Shown here piece after piece: positions 16,371 through 25,500 of a stretch of 41,279 nucleotides of DNA. The position numbers and the translations under genes are program-made. Source of the stretch: JAOUEA01 sp040882605 (GTDB lineage Bacteria > Actinomycetota > UBA4738 > HRBIN12); the NCBI GenBank assembly GCA_040882605.1, contig JBBEAY010000016.1, positions 1 to 41,279 of the forward strand. The letters are read 5' to 3'. The notes under the pieces were generated by a model. It saw nothing but the letters and a program-made list of their open reading frames with translations. It did no database searches and was not told the DNA's origin. How positions within the stretch are numbered: the first letter of the stretch is position 1; each line of letters starts with the position of its first letter.

Positions 16371-17381
16371 TCGCTCCTGGTGGAAGAAGACCGTTCTCGC
16401 GAACGCTCGGAACCGCGGGCTGTCCATCGCGAAGTCGATCAGCGCATCGGGCGCATGCAGGTCCATCGCCGCGCGCATCAACCGCTTGTAGGTGGATCGC
16501 GGGTAGGCGCCATGCAGGGCGCGGTCGAGCGCGGGGCCGTCGTCGAGCAGGTGGCTCGCGATCGCGATGCCGGCCGTGCGTCCCGATCGCAGGGCCGTGT
16601 GGATGCCGCCGGCGGTGAGCGGCGAGACGAGGCCCGCAGCGTCGCCGACGAGAGCCACGTCGCGCGTAGCGTACGGACGCACCGGGCCGCCGACCGGGAT
16701 CAGCCCGCCGCGAGTGCCGACCCGCTGGGCGGCTGAGAGGTCGAACACGGTCGAGATGCGCTCGATGAACCGTGCGATGTCAGGGCGAGCCGGCGCGCGA
16801 GCGGCGAGCCCGACCTGCGTGATGCCAACCCCCGGCACGACCCAGCCGATGTAGCCGGGCGCGAGCCGCGGGTCGAGGAAGACATGCAGTCGCTCCTCGA
16901 CCCCTCGCACGTCGTGGAACTCGGCCTCGACCCCGGACAGGAACGCTCGGTTCACCCCGAGGCCCAGGTCGCGCGCCACGTGCGACCGAGGGCCGTCCGC
17001 GCCCACCAGCACCCGACCCGAACGCGCCGAAGCACGGAACTCCTGGCCACACCGGATCTCGGCGCCCGCTCGTTCCGCCCGTTCGGCCATCGCTCGCAAC
17101 AGGGCGGGCGTGTCGGTCGCAAGGAAGTAGTAACCGGGCGCGTCGAGATCGACCCACCGCAACGACGGGCCGTACAGACGCACCCCGTGGATGCGCCGCG
17201 TGGTCTCGAGGGGAGGGTCTTCCTCGTCGGCCGCTTCCTTCACGAGCAGCCCGGTCGTGCGGACCCTTTGACCTGGGTCGAGCTTTCGTTCCCAGACGAC
17301 CGTGCGCAGCCCTCGCGCGGCACAGGTGCGAGCGCACGCGAGCCCGGCGAAGCTCGCTCCGGCGATCTCGACATCGATCAT
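16353..17381 (-). CDS. Geranylgeranyl-reductase-family FAD oxidoreductase
   Basis: This 342-residue flavoprotein has an N-terminal FAD-binding loop (IAGASFAGLACARTCAARG), the conserved VLVGADGPRSHVARDLG motif, and the GD motif (ALVGDAAGLVSPLTAGGIHT), as in geranylgeranyl reductases and related group A monooxygenase-like enzymes. Such enzymes saturate isoprenoid chains; the mycobacterial member MenJ reduces one double bond of menaquinone. The menG and menF genes in this window make that role possible, but they are 12 kb away and this protein is shorter than MenJ (about 400). The ATG at 17381 puts the FAD motif at the very N-terminus as in relatives; a GTG 15 bases upstream is an alternative. 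Confidence 0.8.
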   Translation of the reverse strand: MIDVEIAGASFAGLACARTCAARGLRTVVWERKLDPGQRVRTTGLLVKEAADEEDPPLETTRRIHGVRLYGPSLRWVDLDAPGYYFLATDTPALLRAMAERAERAGAEIRCGQEFRASARSGRVLVGADGPRSHVARDLGLGVNRAFLSGVEAEFHDVRGVEERLHVFLDPRLAPGYIGWVVPGVGITQVGLAARAPARPDIARFIERISTVFDLSAAQRVGTRGGLIPVGGPVRPYATRDVALVGDAAGLVSPLTAGGIHTALRSGRTAGIAIASHLLDDGPALDRALHGAYPRSTYKRLMRAAMDLHAPDALIDFAMDSPRFRAFARTVFFHQERQGGRR

Positions 17382-17501
17382 CTGCGCGAGCGTCACCCTC
17401 GGTTCGCCGCGGGGGAAGGGGCGCGACCAAATCGCCGCCGCAGCAGCACACGTCCGCAATGCTCCTCGCCGCGATCGCTCGAGTGGGTGACGAGGTCGGG
17501 C

Positions 17502-17882
17502 TCACGTGACTGGCAGGTCGACGACCGCTCTGGCTCGCGCGCGCACGGTGAGCCCATCGCTCGCGAGAAACATGGCGCCGACCGGCACGGCGACCTCCAC
17601 CGTCGCGTCGAGCGAGACCGGAGCGCATGCGCACGAGACGAGCTCAGCCCCATTGCGCGCGGCGTAGTCGCTCGCGAGCTCGACCGGCGTGCGCGAGCTC
17701 GGCAAAGCGAGCTCCTGTGCGGCGGCCAGGGCGGCGGCGTCGGCCGCGGCCCTGGCTCGCGCGCGGGAGACGAGCGCCTTGCCCACATCGGCGAGGCCGA
17801 GAGACGCCACGAGCGCGATCGTCGCCACTCCAGCGACCACGATCGAGACCGAACCGCGCTGCGACCGTGCCACTGCCCTCAC
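17502..17882 (-). CDS. TadE-like pilus protein (Rv3654c type)
   Basis: This 126-residue protein has a basic N-terminus ending in SQRGSV, then one hydrophobic helix (SIVVAGVATIALVASLGL), a helical Ala-rich part (RARARAAADAAALAAAQELA), and a small C-terminal domain with a CAC cysteine pair. It matches the helicase/secretion-neighbourhood TadE-like family. The residue five after the processing glycine is Val rather than the Glu of true prepilins, so its processing is doubtful. The GTG overlaps the stop of the TadE gene (GTGA). It is the last gene of the Tad operon. Confidence 0.8.
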   Translation of the reverse strand: MRAVARSQRGSVSIVVAGVATIALVASLGLADVGKALVSRARARAAADAAALAAAQELALPSSRTPVELASDYAARNGAELVSCACAPVSLDATVEVAVPVGAMFLASDGLTVRARARAVVDLPVT

Positions 17883-18289
17883 GTGAATTCCTGCCGGTCG
17901 GTGGCCACCGACTGCATCGACACACCCGCCGGGAACAGCCACTTGACGAACGGCACCCTGACGACCGCCACGTACGAGACGGTGACGGTCACGGGGTCGC
18001 CGCGCACACCGGCCCGAGCGGTCGCGACCGTGATCGCATCGGGGTCGAGCGACGGTGCCGCCCGCAACACGGCGGCGCGGATGGCATCGTCGCCCGGCTC
18101 GACAGCGGCGGTGCGCGCCCCGGAGCGCACCGCCGACTCGACGAGCAGCCGGTCCCGAACGAGCAACCCAACCTGGACCAGCGCAAGCACGAGCGCGAGT
18201 ACGATCGGCAGCACGAGCGCGAACTCCACCGCCGCGGTGCCACGTTGACTCGCCGCGTACGCGCCGCGGCTACGCGCCTGCCGCGTCAC
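17879..18289 (-). CDS. TadE-like pseudopilin
   Basis: This 136-residue protein has the prepilin-like stretch SQRGTAAVEFALVLPIVLAL, with Glu at +5 after the glycine, and a long N-terminal helix, as in TadE minor pilins of Flp pili. The rest is an external beta domain (PVTVTVSYVAVVRVPFVKWL). It overlaps the end of the pilin gene by 20 bases and the next gene by four. In the Tad system TadE is cleaved by the prepilin peptidase and supports pilus assembly. Confidence 0.85.
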   Translation of the reverse strand: MTRQARSRGAYAASQRGTAAVEFALVLPIVLALVLALVQVGLLVRDRLLVESAVRSGARTAAVEPGDDAIRAAVLRAAPSLDPDAITVATARAGVRGDPVTVTVSYVAVVRVPFVKWLFPAGVSMQSVATDRQEFT

Positions 18290-18500
18290 CGATCACCTGG
18301 TCGATCACCTGGTCGAAGAACGCGGGCAGCCGCCCCGACGATCGAGCCCAGGCGATCAGCACCACGGCGACGGCGGCCGCCGCCAGGATCACGAGCGCGT
18401 ACTCCGCCGTCGTTTGACCTTCCTCACGACGGAGCTCGTGGCGAACCTCGCTCCTCACGAACCAGACCGCGTTGAACCACAGGGTGTTCAGCACCTGCAT
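18270..18500 (-). CDS. Flp-type pilin (DUF4244-like)
   Basis: This 76-residue protein has a positively charged leader of about 28 residues ending in EEG, then the class III processing site G/QTTAEY with Glu at +5, then a hydrophobic helix (ALVILAAAAVAVVLIAWA) and a short tail. This is the layout of Flp pilins and of DUF4244 proteins (Rv3656c type). It is the only major pilin candidate here. A GGAGG-like site (complement of cacctcctt, 18505-18513) precedes the start. Confidence 0.88.
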   Translation of the reverse strand: MQVLNTLWFNAVWFVRSEVRHELRREEGQTTAEYALVILAAAAVAVVLIAWARSSGRLPAFFDQVIDQVIGDAAGA

Positions 18501-18515
18501 CGTGCACCTCCTTGT

Positions 18516-19157
18516 TCAGCCGATGGACCGCACGGTGGTGAGCAAGACGGGCACCACCGTCAGGAGGAGGAACGCGGGGAGGACGAGGAACACGAGGGGG
18601 AAGAGCATCTTCACTGGCGCGGTACGAGCTCGCTCCATGGTGGCGGCGCGTCGCGCCTGGCGGACCGATGCGGCGAGCTCGGTCGTCGCTCGCGCGAGTG
18701 AGGCGCCGAGCGATTCGGTGCGGGTGAGCGCTGACACCGTGCGCCGGAGATCGGGCAGGTCGAGACGATCGGCGAGCGCTTCTAGCTCGTCTCGCCAACG
18801 AGCGCCGAGGTCGACCGCCCGCACTGTTGCGCGCACCTCGTCTGCGAGCGGGCCCGTGAGCCCATCGGCCGCGCGGCGCAGCGCCAGGGGCGCCGCGAGC
18901 CCCGCCGACGACCCGGCCGCGAGCAGATCGAGCAACTGTGGGATCTCGGCGTCGACCGCGGTGCGGCGGTGCTTGCCCGCCCTCGAGCGGCTTGTAACCA
19001 TGAGGCGGCGGCGAGGCGCGGAGCGGCCCGAAAGCATGGCCCGATCAGGCGCCGCGGAACGCACCGGCGAGGGCACGCGTACGACCTGCGCGGCGCCGGC
19101 TGCCGAACACAACACGGCCACGGCGACGAGGCACGACAGGGCCAGCGACACGGTCAA
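18516..19157 (-). CDS. TadC-like type II secretion F-domain membrane protein
   Basis: This 213-residue protein has an N-terminal helix (VSLALSCLVAVAVLCSAAG), a cytoplasmic helical GspF domain (EIPQLLDLLAAGSSAGLAAP, then LADEVRATVRAVDLGARWRD) and a C-terminal membrane pair (PVKMLFPLVFLVLPAFLLLT). It is the platform protein paired with TadB. The TTG at 19157 overlaps the TadB stop (TTGA), in line with the rest of the operon; a GTG two codons later is the alternative. Confidence 0.85.
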   Translation of the reverse strand: MTVSLALSCLVAVAVLCSAAGAAQVVRVPSPVRSAAPDRAMLSGRSAPRRRLMVTSRSRAGKHRRTAVDAEIPQLLDLLAAGSSAGLAAPLALRRAADGLTGPLADEVRATVRAVDLGARWRDELEALADRLDLPDLRRTVSALTRTESLGASLARATTELAASVRQARRAATMERARTAPVKMLFPLVFLVLPAFLLLTVVPVLLTTVRSIG

Positions 19158-19963
19158 CGCACCTCCAACAGGTGGCGGATCCACACGAAGGCGAGACCCT
19201 CGAGCACGAGGCCGAGGCCGATCGCGATGACTCCTGCGGGTGAGCGGAAGGCCCCCTCGATCTCGCTTCGCGACGTGAGCCAGAGGAACGCGAAGAAGCC
19301 GAAGGGCAGCACGCCGAGGATCGTGCCCGAGAGGCGCGCCTGCGCGGTGAGCGCATGCACTTCCCTGACCGCTGCGCGTCGCTCGCGCAACGTACCCGCC
19401 ACCTCGTCGAGCACCGCGGGCAGATCGCCGCCACTCCGACGATGCAGGGTGAGCACCCCCGCGAGCAGACGGGCGTCGGCGGTGTCGACCTCTCGGGTCC
19501 ATGCGCCGATGGCATCGTCGAGTGGCACCCCGAGGTCGATGGCCGTGTCGAGGCGTTCGAGCGAGGCGCCGAGCGGCCGGCGGGTCTCAGTCGCGGCGAA
19601 CGACAGCGCCTGCGGCACCGACTGCCCTGCCCGGATCGCGGCCGTGATCGACGTGACCACATCGACGAGCTGCTCGTCGCGTTCGGCCTCGAGCCCACGG
19701 GCGCGACGGCGCTCTCGCACGCGCCAGGCGATCGCCCCACCAGCCGCGCCGCCGAGCGCGAGCACCGCGCCCGAGATCGCGTATCCGACGGCTGCGGCAA
19801 CCGCGGACCAGACGATCCACGTCGGCAGCGCGCGCCCGGCAACCGGGCGAGCCAACGTCGGACCCGGCACCCGGCGCTCGAGCCTGCTACGGCGCGTCGC
19901 GCGCGACCCACGCTCCGCGAGCCACGCGGCGAGGCCGAGCAGCGTCAGCGCCAAGGCGTTCAC
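19154..19963 (-). CDS. TadB-like type II secretion F-domain membrane protein
   Basis: This 269-residue protein has two N-terminal helices, a cytoplasmic GspF domain (QLVDVVTSITAAIRAGQSVP, then LAGVLTLHRRSGGDLPAVLD) and a C-terminal helix pair (LSGTILGVLPFGFFAFLWL and AIGLGLVLEGLAFVWIRHLL). It forms the inner-membrane platform of the Tad pilus together with TadC. It overlaps TadA upstream (GTGA) and TadC downstream (TTGA). Confidence 0.9.
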   Translation of the reverse strand: MNALALTLLGLAAWLAERGSRATRRSRLERRVPGPTLARPVAGRALPTWIVWSAVAAAVGYAISGAVLALGGAAGGAIAWRVRERRRARGLEAERDEQLVDVVTSITAAIRAGQSVPQALSFAATETRRPLGASLERLDTAIDLGVPLDDAIGAWTREVDTADARLLAGVLTLHRRSGGDLPAVLDEVAGTLRERRAAVREVHALTAQARLSGTILGVLPFGFFAFLWLTSRSEIEGAFRSPAGVIAIGLGLVLEGLAFVWIRHLLEVR

Positions 19964-21225
19964 GAGTCCTCCTCGGGAGCGAACATCCAGTCGGCGACGT
20001 CCTCTCCTCGGTCACCCAGCGTCGTCGTGATCGCCGGTACGGTGCCGGTCGCCTCGAAATGACCTTCGGCCCCGTTGCGAGGTCGGTACCGGAAGACGGG
20101 AGTCACGACGGGCTCCCCCCGCCGCGTGCCCTCGATCGCTGCGATCTCCCAGACGACCCTGCGCCCACCGCGCAGGCGGGCGAGATGCACCACCACGTCG
20201 ATCGCCGCGGCGACCTGATTGCGGATGTGCGCCGCGGGCAGATCGACGTCGGACATCATCGCCATCGTCTCGAGGCGCCAGAGCAGGTGGCGGGCAGAGT
20301 TCGCGTGCGCGGTCGAGAGCGAGCCCTCGTGACCGGTGTTCATCGCCTGCAGCATGTCGAGCGCCTCGCCGCCGCGGACCTCACCGACGATGATGCGGTC
20401 GGGACGCATGCGGAGCGCATTACGCACCAGGTCGCGCACGGTCACCTGGCCCTTGCCCTCGACGTTGGCCGGCCTAGCCTCGAGCGCGACCACGTGAGGC
20501 TTCGCCAGCCGCAGCTCGGCGGCATCCTCGATCGTGATGAGCCGCTCGCCGTCAGGGATGAACGCGCTCAGCACGCCGAGCAGGGTGGTCTTGCCGCTTC
20601 CGGCCCCGCCGCTCACGATCATGTTCACCCGGCCGCGCACGCACGCCGACAGGAATGCCAGCATGCGCGGACCCATCGCGCCGCTCGCCACCAGATCGTC
20701 GGCGGTGAGCGGCACGCGGGAGAACGTGCGGATCGTAACCACAGGACCGCGGAGCGAGAGAGGCGGCACGATCGCGTGGACCCGCGAACCGTTCGGAAGT
20801 CGCGCATCCGCCCAAGGCGATGATTCGTCGACCCGTAGGCCCAATGGTCCCACGATGCGTTCGATCAGATGCAAGACAGCCTCCTCCCCCTCGAATAGAC
20901 CGTCCGGCGCCCTTTCGATGCGCCCCCCTCGCTCCACGTACACGTCGTCGGGTCCGTTGACCATGACCTCGGTCACCTCGGGATCCTGCAACAGGAACTC
21001 GATCGGACCGAACCCGACGACCTCATCTGACACCTCATTGACCATGCGGGTGAGCTCGCGTTGCGGAAGCATCGCCCCGCTCGCCCGTAGCAGCGCGAGC
21101 GCCTCGTCGCGCACGTGCACCCGCCGTTGGGTGCGCGGCGCGGTCGCGAGCCCGCGCGCGTCGACCCGCTGGCGCAGATCCTCACGGAGCTGGCGGCGCA
21201 CGGTCTCGAGCGGATCGGCGCTCAT
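19960..21225 (-). CDS. TadA/CpaF secretion ATPase
   Basis: This 421-residue hexameric ATPase powers Flp pilus assembly. Seen in order: the N-terminal domain (EVSDEVVGFGPIEFLLQDPE, then VTEVMVNGPDDVYVERGG), Walker A (VSGGAGSGKTTLLG), the Asp box (LITIEDAAELRL), Walker B region (IIVGEVRGGEALDMLQAMNT) and the His box (GSLSTAHANS). All key residues are present. The ATG overlaps the CpaE-like stop (ATGA). Confidence 0.95.
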   Translation of the reverse strand: MSADPLETVRRQLREDLRQRVDARGLATAPRTQRRVHVRDEALALLRASGAMLPQRELTRMVNEVSDEVVGFGPIEFLLQDPEVTEVMVNGPDDVYVERGGRIERAPDGLFEGEEAVLHLIERIVGPLGLRVDESSPWADARLPNGSRVHAIVPPLSLRGPVVTIRTFSRVPLTADDLVASGAMGPRMLAFLSACVRGRVNMIVSGGAGSGKTTLLGVLSAFIPDGERLITIEDAAELRLAKPHVVALEARPANVEGKGQVTVRDLVRNALRMRPDRIIVGEVRGGEALDMLQAMNTGHEGSLSTAHANSARHLLWRLETMAMMSDVDLPAAHIRNQVAAAIDVVVHLARLRGGRRVVWEIAAIEGTRRGEPVVTPVFRYRPRNGAEGHFEATGTVPAITTTLGDRGEDVADWMFAPEEDS

Positions 21226-22304
21226 GCGGCCTCGCCACCTTCGAGCACGCGCTCGGCGAGCTTCGCGAACGCACGCCCAACCTTGCCCTTGGGCGGCACC
21301 AGCTGGCCACGGTCCTGTGCCCGCGGCACGGCGCGATCGGCGGGCACGACCGCGAGCGGACCGGCGCCGAACACCCGCTCGACGTCGCCAGGCGTGATCT
21401 CGCTGCGCGTTGCGCGGTTCACCACGAACCCCACCCGGGCTTGGAGCCCGAGTGGTGTGAAGACCTCGATAGCCCGTGTCGCCGCGCGGAACGACAGCAC
21501 GTCGAGCGAGAGCACCTCGAGCACGCGATCGGCGGCCTCGAGCCCAGCGGCGGTGAGCTCACCGAGCTCGCGAGGAAGCGAGACGACCACCACGTCGCAC
21601 GAGGTCGCCGCGACGCGCACGATCGCCGAGAGGTCACCCCTCGTCACGACGCTCGCCCTTTCGGCGGCGGGCGCGGCCAGCGCTCTGAACCCTGCCGAGT
21701 GCGCCCACAGCGCGTCGTCGAGGTGCGCGGCCGTCAGCTCGTGCACGAGCGGAAGCAGGTCCGAGATCGTGTGCACCTGGTCGTCGGGCACGCCGATCGC
21801 GGCGGAGACGTCTCCGTAGGTGGGGTCGGCGTCGAGCAGCACACAGTCGAGGTCGCGCCGCGCGAACGCCTGCGCCAGATGGGTCGCGACGAACGTGGAC
21901 CCCACGCCGCCGCGAGCGCCGTGCACCGCCACCACGACCGCACGCTTCTCACCGAGGTGCGGCACGGCAACCGTGGCGGCCGCCGCTCCCGCGAGCGCCT
22001 CACGCTCCGAAGGCCAAAGGTAGAATCCGCGGGCGCCCACCCGGATCGCGGCGCGCAACGACGCGACCGATTCCCGTGTGTCGAGGGCCAGCACCACGGG
22101 GCCTCGAACAGCCGCCGGCTCGACCAACGAGGGATGCGCCACCACAGCATCGGGTTCGAGCTGACGAACCGCCTCGGTGAGCTGGCGATCGTCGGCGGCC
22201 GTGCCGACGACGCGCGCGGAGCCGCTGCGATCGAGGAAGTGCATGACTTCCTCGGCGACGTCGTTCGCCTCGAGGGCGAGCACGACACGGGCGACTTCTG
22301 GCAT
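21222..22304 (-). CDS. CpaE/TadZ-like ParA-family ATPase
   Basis: This 360-residue protein has an N-terminal receiver-like domain (RVVLALEANDVAEEVMHFLD), then a MinD/ParA ATPase with the deviant Walker A region AVHGARGGVGSTFVATHLA, DADPTYGDVSAAIG, and a late VGFVVNRATRSEITPGDVER. It places the Tad machine in the cell; the mycobacterial relative is Rv3660c. The ATG at 22304 is chosen for the GGAGGG site 5 bases upstream. It is the first gene of the Tad operon, divergent from the cyclase gene. Confidence 0.88.
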   Translation of the reverse strand: MPEVARVVLALEANDVAEEVMHFLDRSGSARVVGTAADDRQLTEAVRQLEPDAVVAHPSLVEPAAVRGPVVLALDTRESVASLRAAIRVGARGFYLWPSEREALAGAAAATVAVPHLGEKRAVVVAVHGARGGVGSTFVATHLAQAFARRDLDCVLLDADPTYGDVSAAIGVPDDQVHTISDLLPLVHELTAAHLDDALWAHSAGFRALAAPAAERASVVTRGDLSAIVRVAATSCDVVVVSLPRELGELTAAGLEAADRVLEVLSLDVLSFRAATRAIEVFTPLGLQARVGFVVNRATRSEITPGDVERVFGAGPLAVVPADRAVPRAQDRGQLVPPKGKVGRAFAKLAERVLEGGEAA

Positions 22305-22511
22305 GCGGACCCTCCAGCACCGATCGCGGACAGCACCGCGCAGCACGACGCTGCGCGGAGGAAGTGCGAGGGAGAGACGGAGCCCGGCCGAGGCCGGCGC
22401 ACCGAGGGGATGCGAACATTACCGGTGAGGTCGAGCGCGGTCGATCCCCAAGACGGCCGATTTCCCAGAGGTGGTCGGGGGACGCTTTCGACGCGTCTCG
22501 GGGGATGGAAA

Positions 22512-22527
22512 CGTGACCGGGGTCACG
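22512..22527. promoter_or_regulatory. CRP/GlxR-like palindrome between tad operon and cyclase
   Basis: CGTGACC-GG-GGTCACG is a perfect 16-bp palindrome. Its core is GTGA-N6-TCAC, the centre of the CRP/GlxR consensus TGTGA-N6-TCACA. It lies about 57 bp upstream of the cyclase start and about 210 bp from the tad operon start, in a 279-base divergent spacer. It is a candidate cAMP-receptor site controlling one or both genes; no CRP gene is in this window. Confidence 0.5.
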
Positions 22528-22583
22528 AGGTTCGTGCGATGCTCGGCGCTGGACCAGGTTGCACCGAGGGAGACTTCCGAGCC

Positions 22584-25500
22584 ATGCCAGGTAGACCGAG
22601 CTGCCAGACATGCGGCGCGTCGGTGCCAGCCGACGCGCGCTTCTGTCCCGCCTGCGGCGCGGCCGTGGCATCGCGCACCGACGCGGGGTCCCGCCGCCCA
22701 GTGACGATCGTGTTCACCGACATCGTGGGGTCGACGGCACTCGGTGAGCGTCTCGATGCGGAATCGCTCGGGGGCCTGATGACGCGCTACTACGAGACGA
22801 TGCGCGACGCCATCGAGCGCCACGGTGGTGCGGTGGAGAAGTTCATCGGCGACGCGGTCGTCGCCGCGTTCGGAGCGCCCGAGGTGCACGAGGACGACGC
22901 GTTGCGAGCCGTGCGGGCAGCCCACGAGATGCACGCCGCGCTCGACACGTTGAACGCCGAGCTCGAGAGGAGGTGGGGCACCCGACTCGAGGTCCGCACG
23001 GGTATCGCGACCGGCGAAGTGCTCGCGGGGGGCGGCGCGGCGGTGCTCGGCAGCCCCGCCAACCTCGCGGCCCGTCTGCAAGCCGAAGCCGGTGACGGCG
23101 AGATCCTGCTCTCCGCTGACACGCATCGACTCGTGCGAAACCTCGTGCGAGCAGAGCCGGCCGGCGCACTCGAGCTGAAGGGGTTCGAGTCGTCGGTCGA
23201 GTGCTTCCGGCTGCTTGGTCTCGACGGCGAGCCCCAGCGGGGAGCGCGCACGCCCCACATCGGCAGAGAACACGAGCTCGCGCTGCTGGAGCTCTCGTAT
23301 CGCCGGGCGATGAGGGATCGGCGAGCCCAGCTCGTGACCGTGCTCGGCGAGCCCGGCATGGGCAAGACCCGCCTGGTCGACGAGGCGATCGCTCGCCTCG
23401 ACGGGGAGCCACGGGTGCTGCGCGGGCGGTGCCTGCCCTACGGCGAGGGCATCACCTTCTTCCCCGTGGGTGAGGCCGTCTCGGCAGCCGCGGGCATCGG
23501 GCGTGAGGGCGACGCCGAACGGGCACAGGCCATGGTGGCCGCGATGGTACCTGCCGACGCGGCGTCGGTTGCGGCCCGGGTGAGCGAGGCGATCGGGCTC
23601 GGCGGCGCGGCCGGAGCACCAGAGGAAACCCTCTGGGCGATCCGCCGCTTCTTCGAGCTGCTGGCCATAGAGCGTTCGCTCGTGCTCGTCTTCGACGACC
23701 TGCAGTGGGCGGAGCCGACGTTCCTCGACCTCGTCGCGCAGCTCGTCGAGCGAGGCAAGGGGGTAGCGGAGCTCGTGGTGGTGGTCGCCCGGCCCGAGCT
23801 TCTCGAGCAGCGGCCTGATTGGGCGGGCGGCGCAGCGAACGCCGTGACGATCTCGCTCGAGCCCCTCACCGACGACGAGAGCGCGCAGCTCGTCAGGAAC
23901 GTGGCCGCCCGCGCCACGCTCGACGACGCGGCGGCGGCGCGGCTCGCCGTGGCGGGCGGGGGCAACCCGCTCTTCCTGGAGGAGTACGTCGCGATGCTGG
24001 TCGACGACGGCGTCATCATCGAGCGAGACGGCCGGTGGCACGTGCCGGCCGACGTCACAGTGGGGGCGTCGACGCCGCCGACGCTGATCGGCCTGCTCAC
24101 CGCCCGTCTGCATCGGCTGTCACGGCACGAGCGCGACGCCCTCGTTCACGCATCGGTGATCGGTAAGGCATTCCGTGCCGACGAGCTCGCGTCGCTCAGC
24201 GATGAGGGGTCGGATCTCACCGACACGCTCGACCAGTTGCTCCAGGGCGACCTGCTCGTGTCAGCGGGACGGACCGGCCCCGACGAGGGGGCGTTCGAGT
24301 TCCGTCACCAGCTGCTGCGCGACGCCGCCTATGCCTCGCTGCCCAAAGCCCGCCGAGCGGAGCTGCACGAGCGCTTCGCCGAGCACCTCGAGGTGGCTTT
24401 CCCGGAACGGCCCGATGAGCTCGACGAGATCACCGGCTTCCACCTCGCGCAGGCCCACGACTACCGTTCGGAGCTGGGCGCGCACGACGAGACGACCCTC
24501 GCGCTCGCCGACCGCGCCGCGCAGCGGCTGAGCGCGGCCGGAGGACGGGCGGTCGAGCGTGGCGATCCCAGGGCGGCGACCCGATCCCTCCAGCGCGCGG
24601 CATCGCTGGCATCGCAACCGGGAGCACGCGCGGCGATCCGGCTGCGTCTGTGTCATGCCCTGGGCGACGCGGCGGACACCGAAGGATATGAAGCGGCACT
24701 CGAGGCCGGGCTCGCCGACGCGATCGCCGCTGGGGATGAGCGCATCCTCATCCGATTCGAACACCTGAAGACCACATATGCGCTGCTAAGTGACCCGAGC
24801 GCCGTGCCGATCCAGGACATGATCGATCGACTGACATCCCAGGCCGAGAAGCTCGAGGCCCTCGATGACGCCGAGGGCGTCGCGGAATGCCACTATCAGC
24901 TCGCCACGGTCGCGTGGATCCGAGGTGACGCGACGGCGTTCGAACGGTGGGCGAGGCGGTCACGTGACGATGCCATGGCCTGTGGGAACGCTCGGCTCGT
25001 CGGCCGCGCGACCTCGTACGTGATCGTCGCCCTGCTGCGCGGATCCACGCCGCTGCCCGAAGCGCTCGCCGAGCTCCGGGCGATGCGGGAGGCCACCGAG
25101 CTGAGTGCCTCGGCTGAGGCCAACGTGCGCCTGGGGGAAGCCGAGATGCTGGCGTACCTGGGAAGGCACGATGAGGCCCGGGACCTGGTCGATGCCGCGG
25201 CGGCGGAGTTCGACGAGCTCGGTGCGCGCGTCGACCTGGCCGCCGCCGAGTCGGTGAGGGCGATCGTCGCCGACGTTCGAGGTGACCTCGCTGGCGCCGA
25301 GCGCGCGTTGCGATCGTCGTACGAGCGGTTCCGGGCGATGGGCGACGCCGCGAACGGCGGGCTCGTTGCCGTCGATCTCGCCGACGTGCTCGCCCGGCTC
25401 AGGCGTTACTCCGACGCCGAGAGCATGGCCGCGATCGCGGCCGGGCTCGCTGCGGATTTCGACGTGGAAGCGCAGGTGGGGTGGCGCACGGCGAGCGCTC

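Noticed and set aside
16884..18248. 454-codon plus-strand frame over the flavoprotein and tad genes
   Set aside because: It crosses three well-supported minus-strand genes and is Arg-rich without motifs.
21441..22583. Long N-terminal extension of the cyclase gene
   Set aside because: It runs over the tad CpaE gene on the other strand and has shadow composition; the zinc ribbon starts right after the ATG at 22584.
22419..24113. 564-codon minus-strand frame opposite the cyclase
   Set aside because: It lies opposite cyclase and AAA motifs with intact catalytic residues; composition is typical of an antisense shadow.
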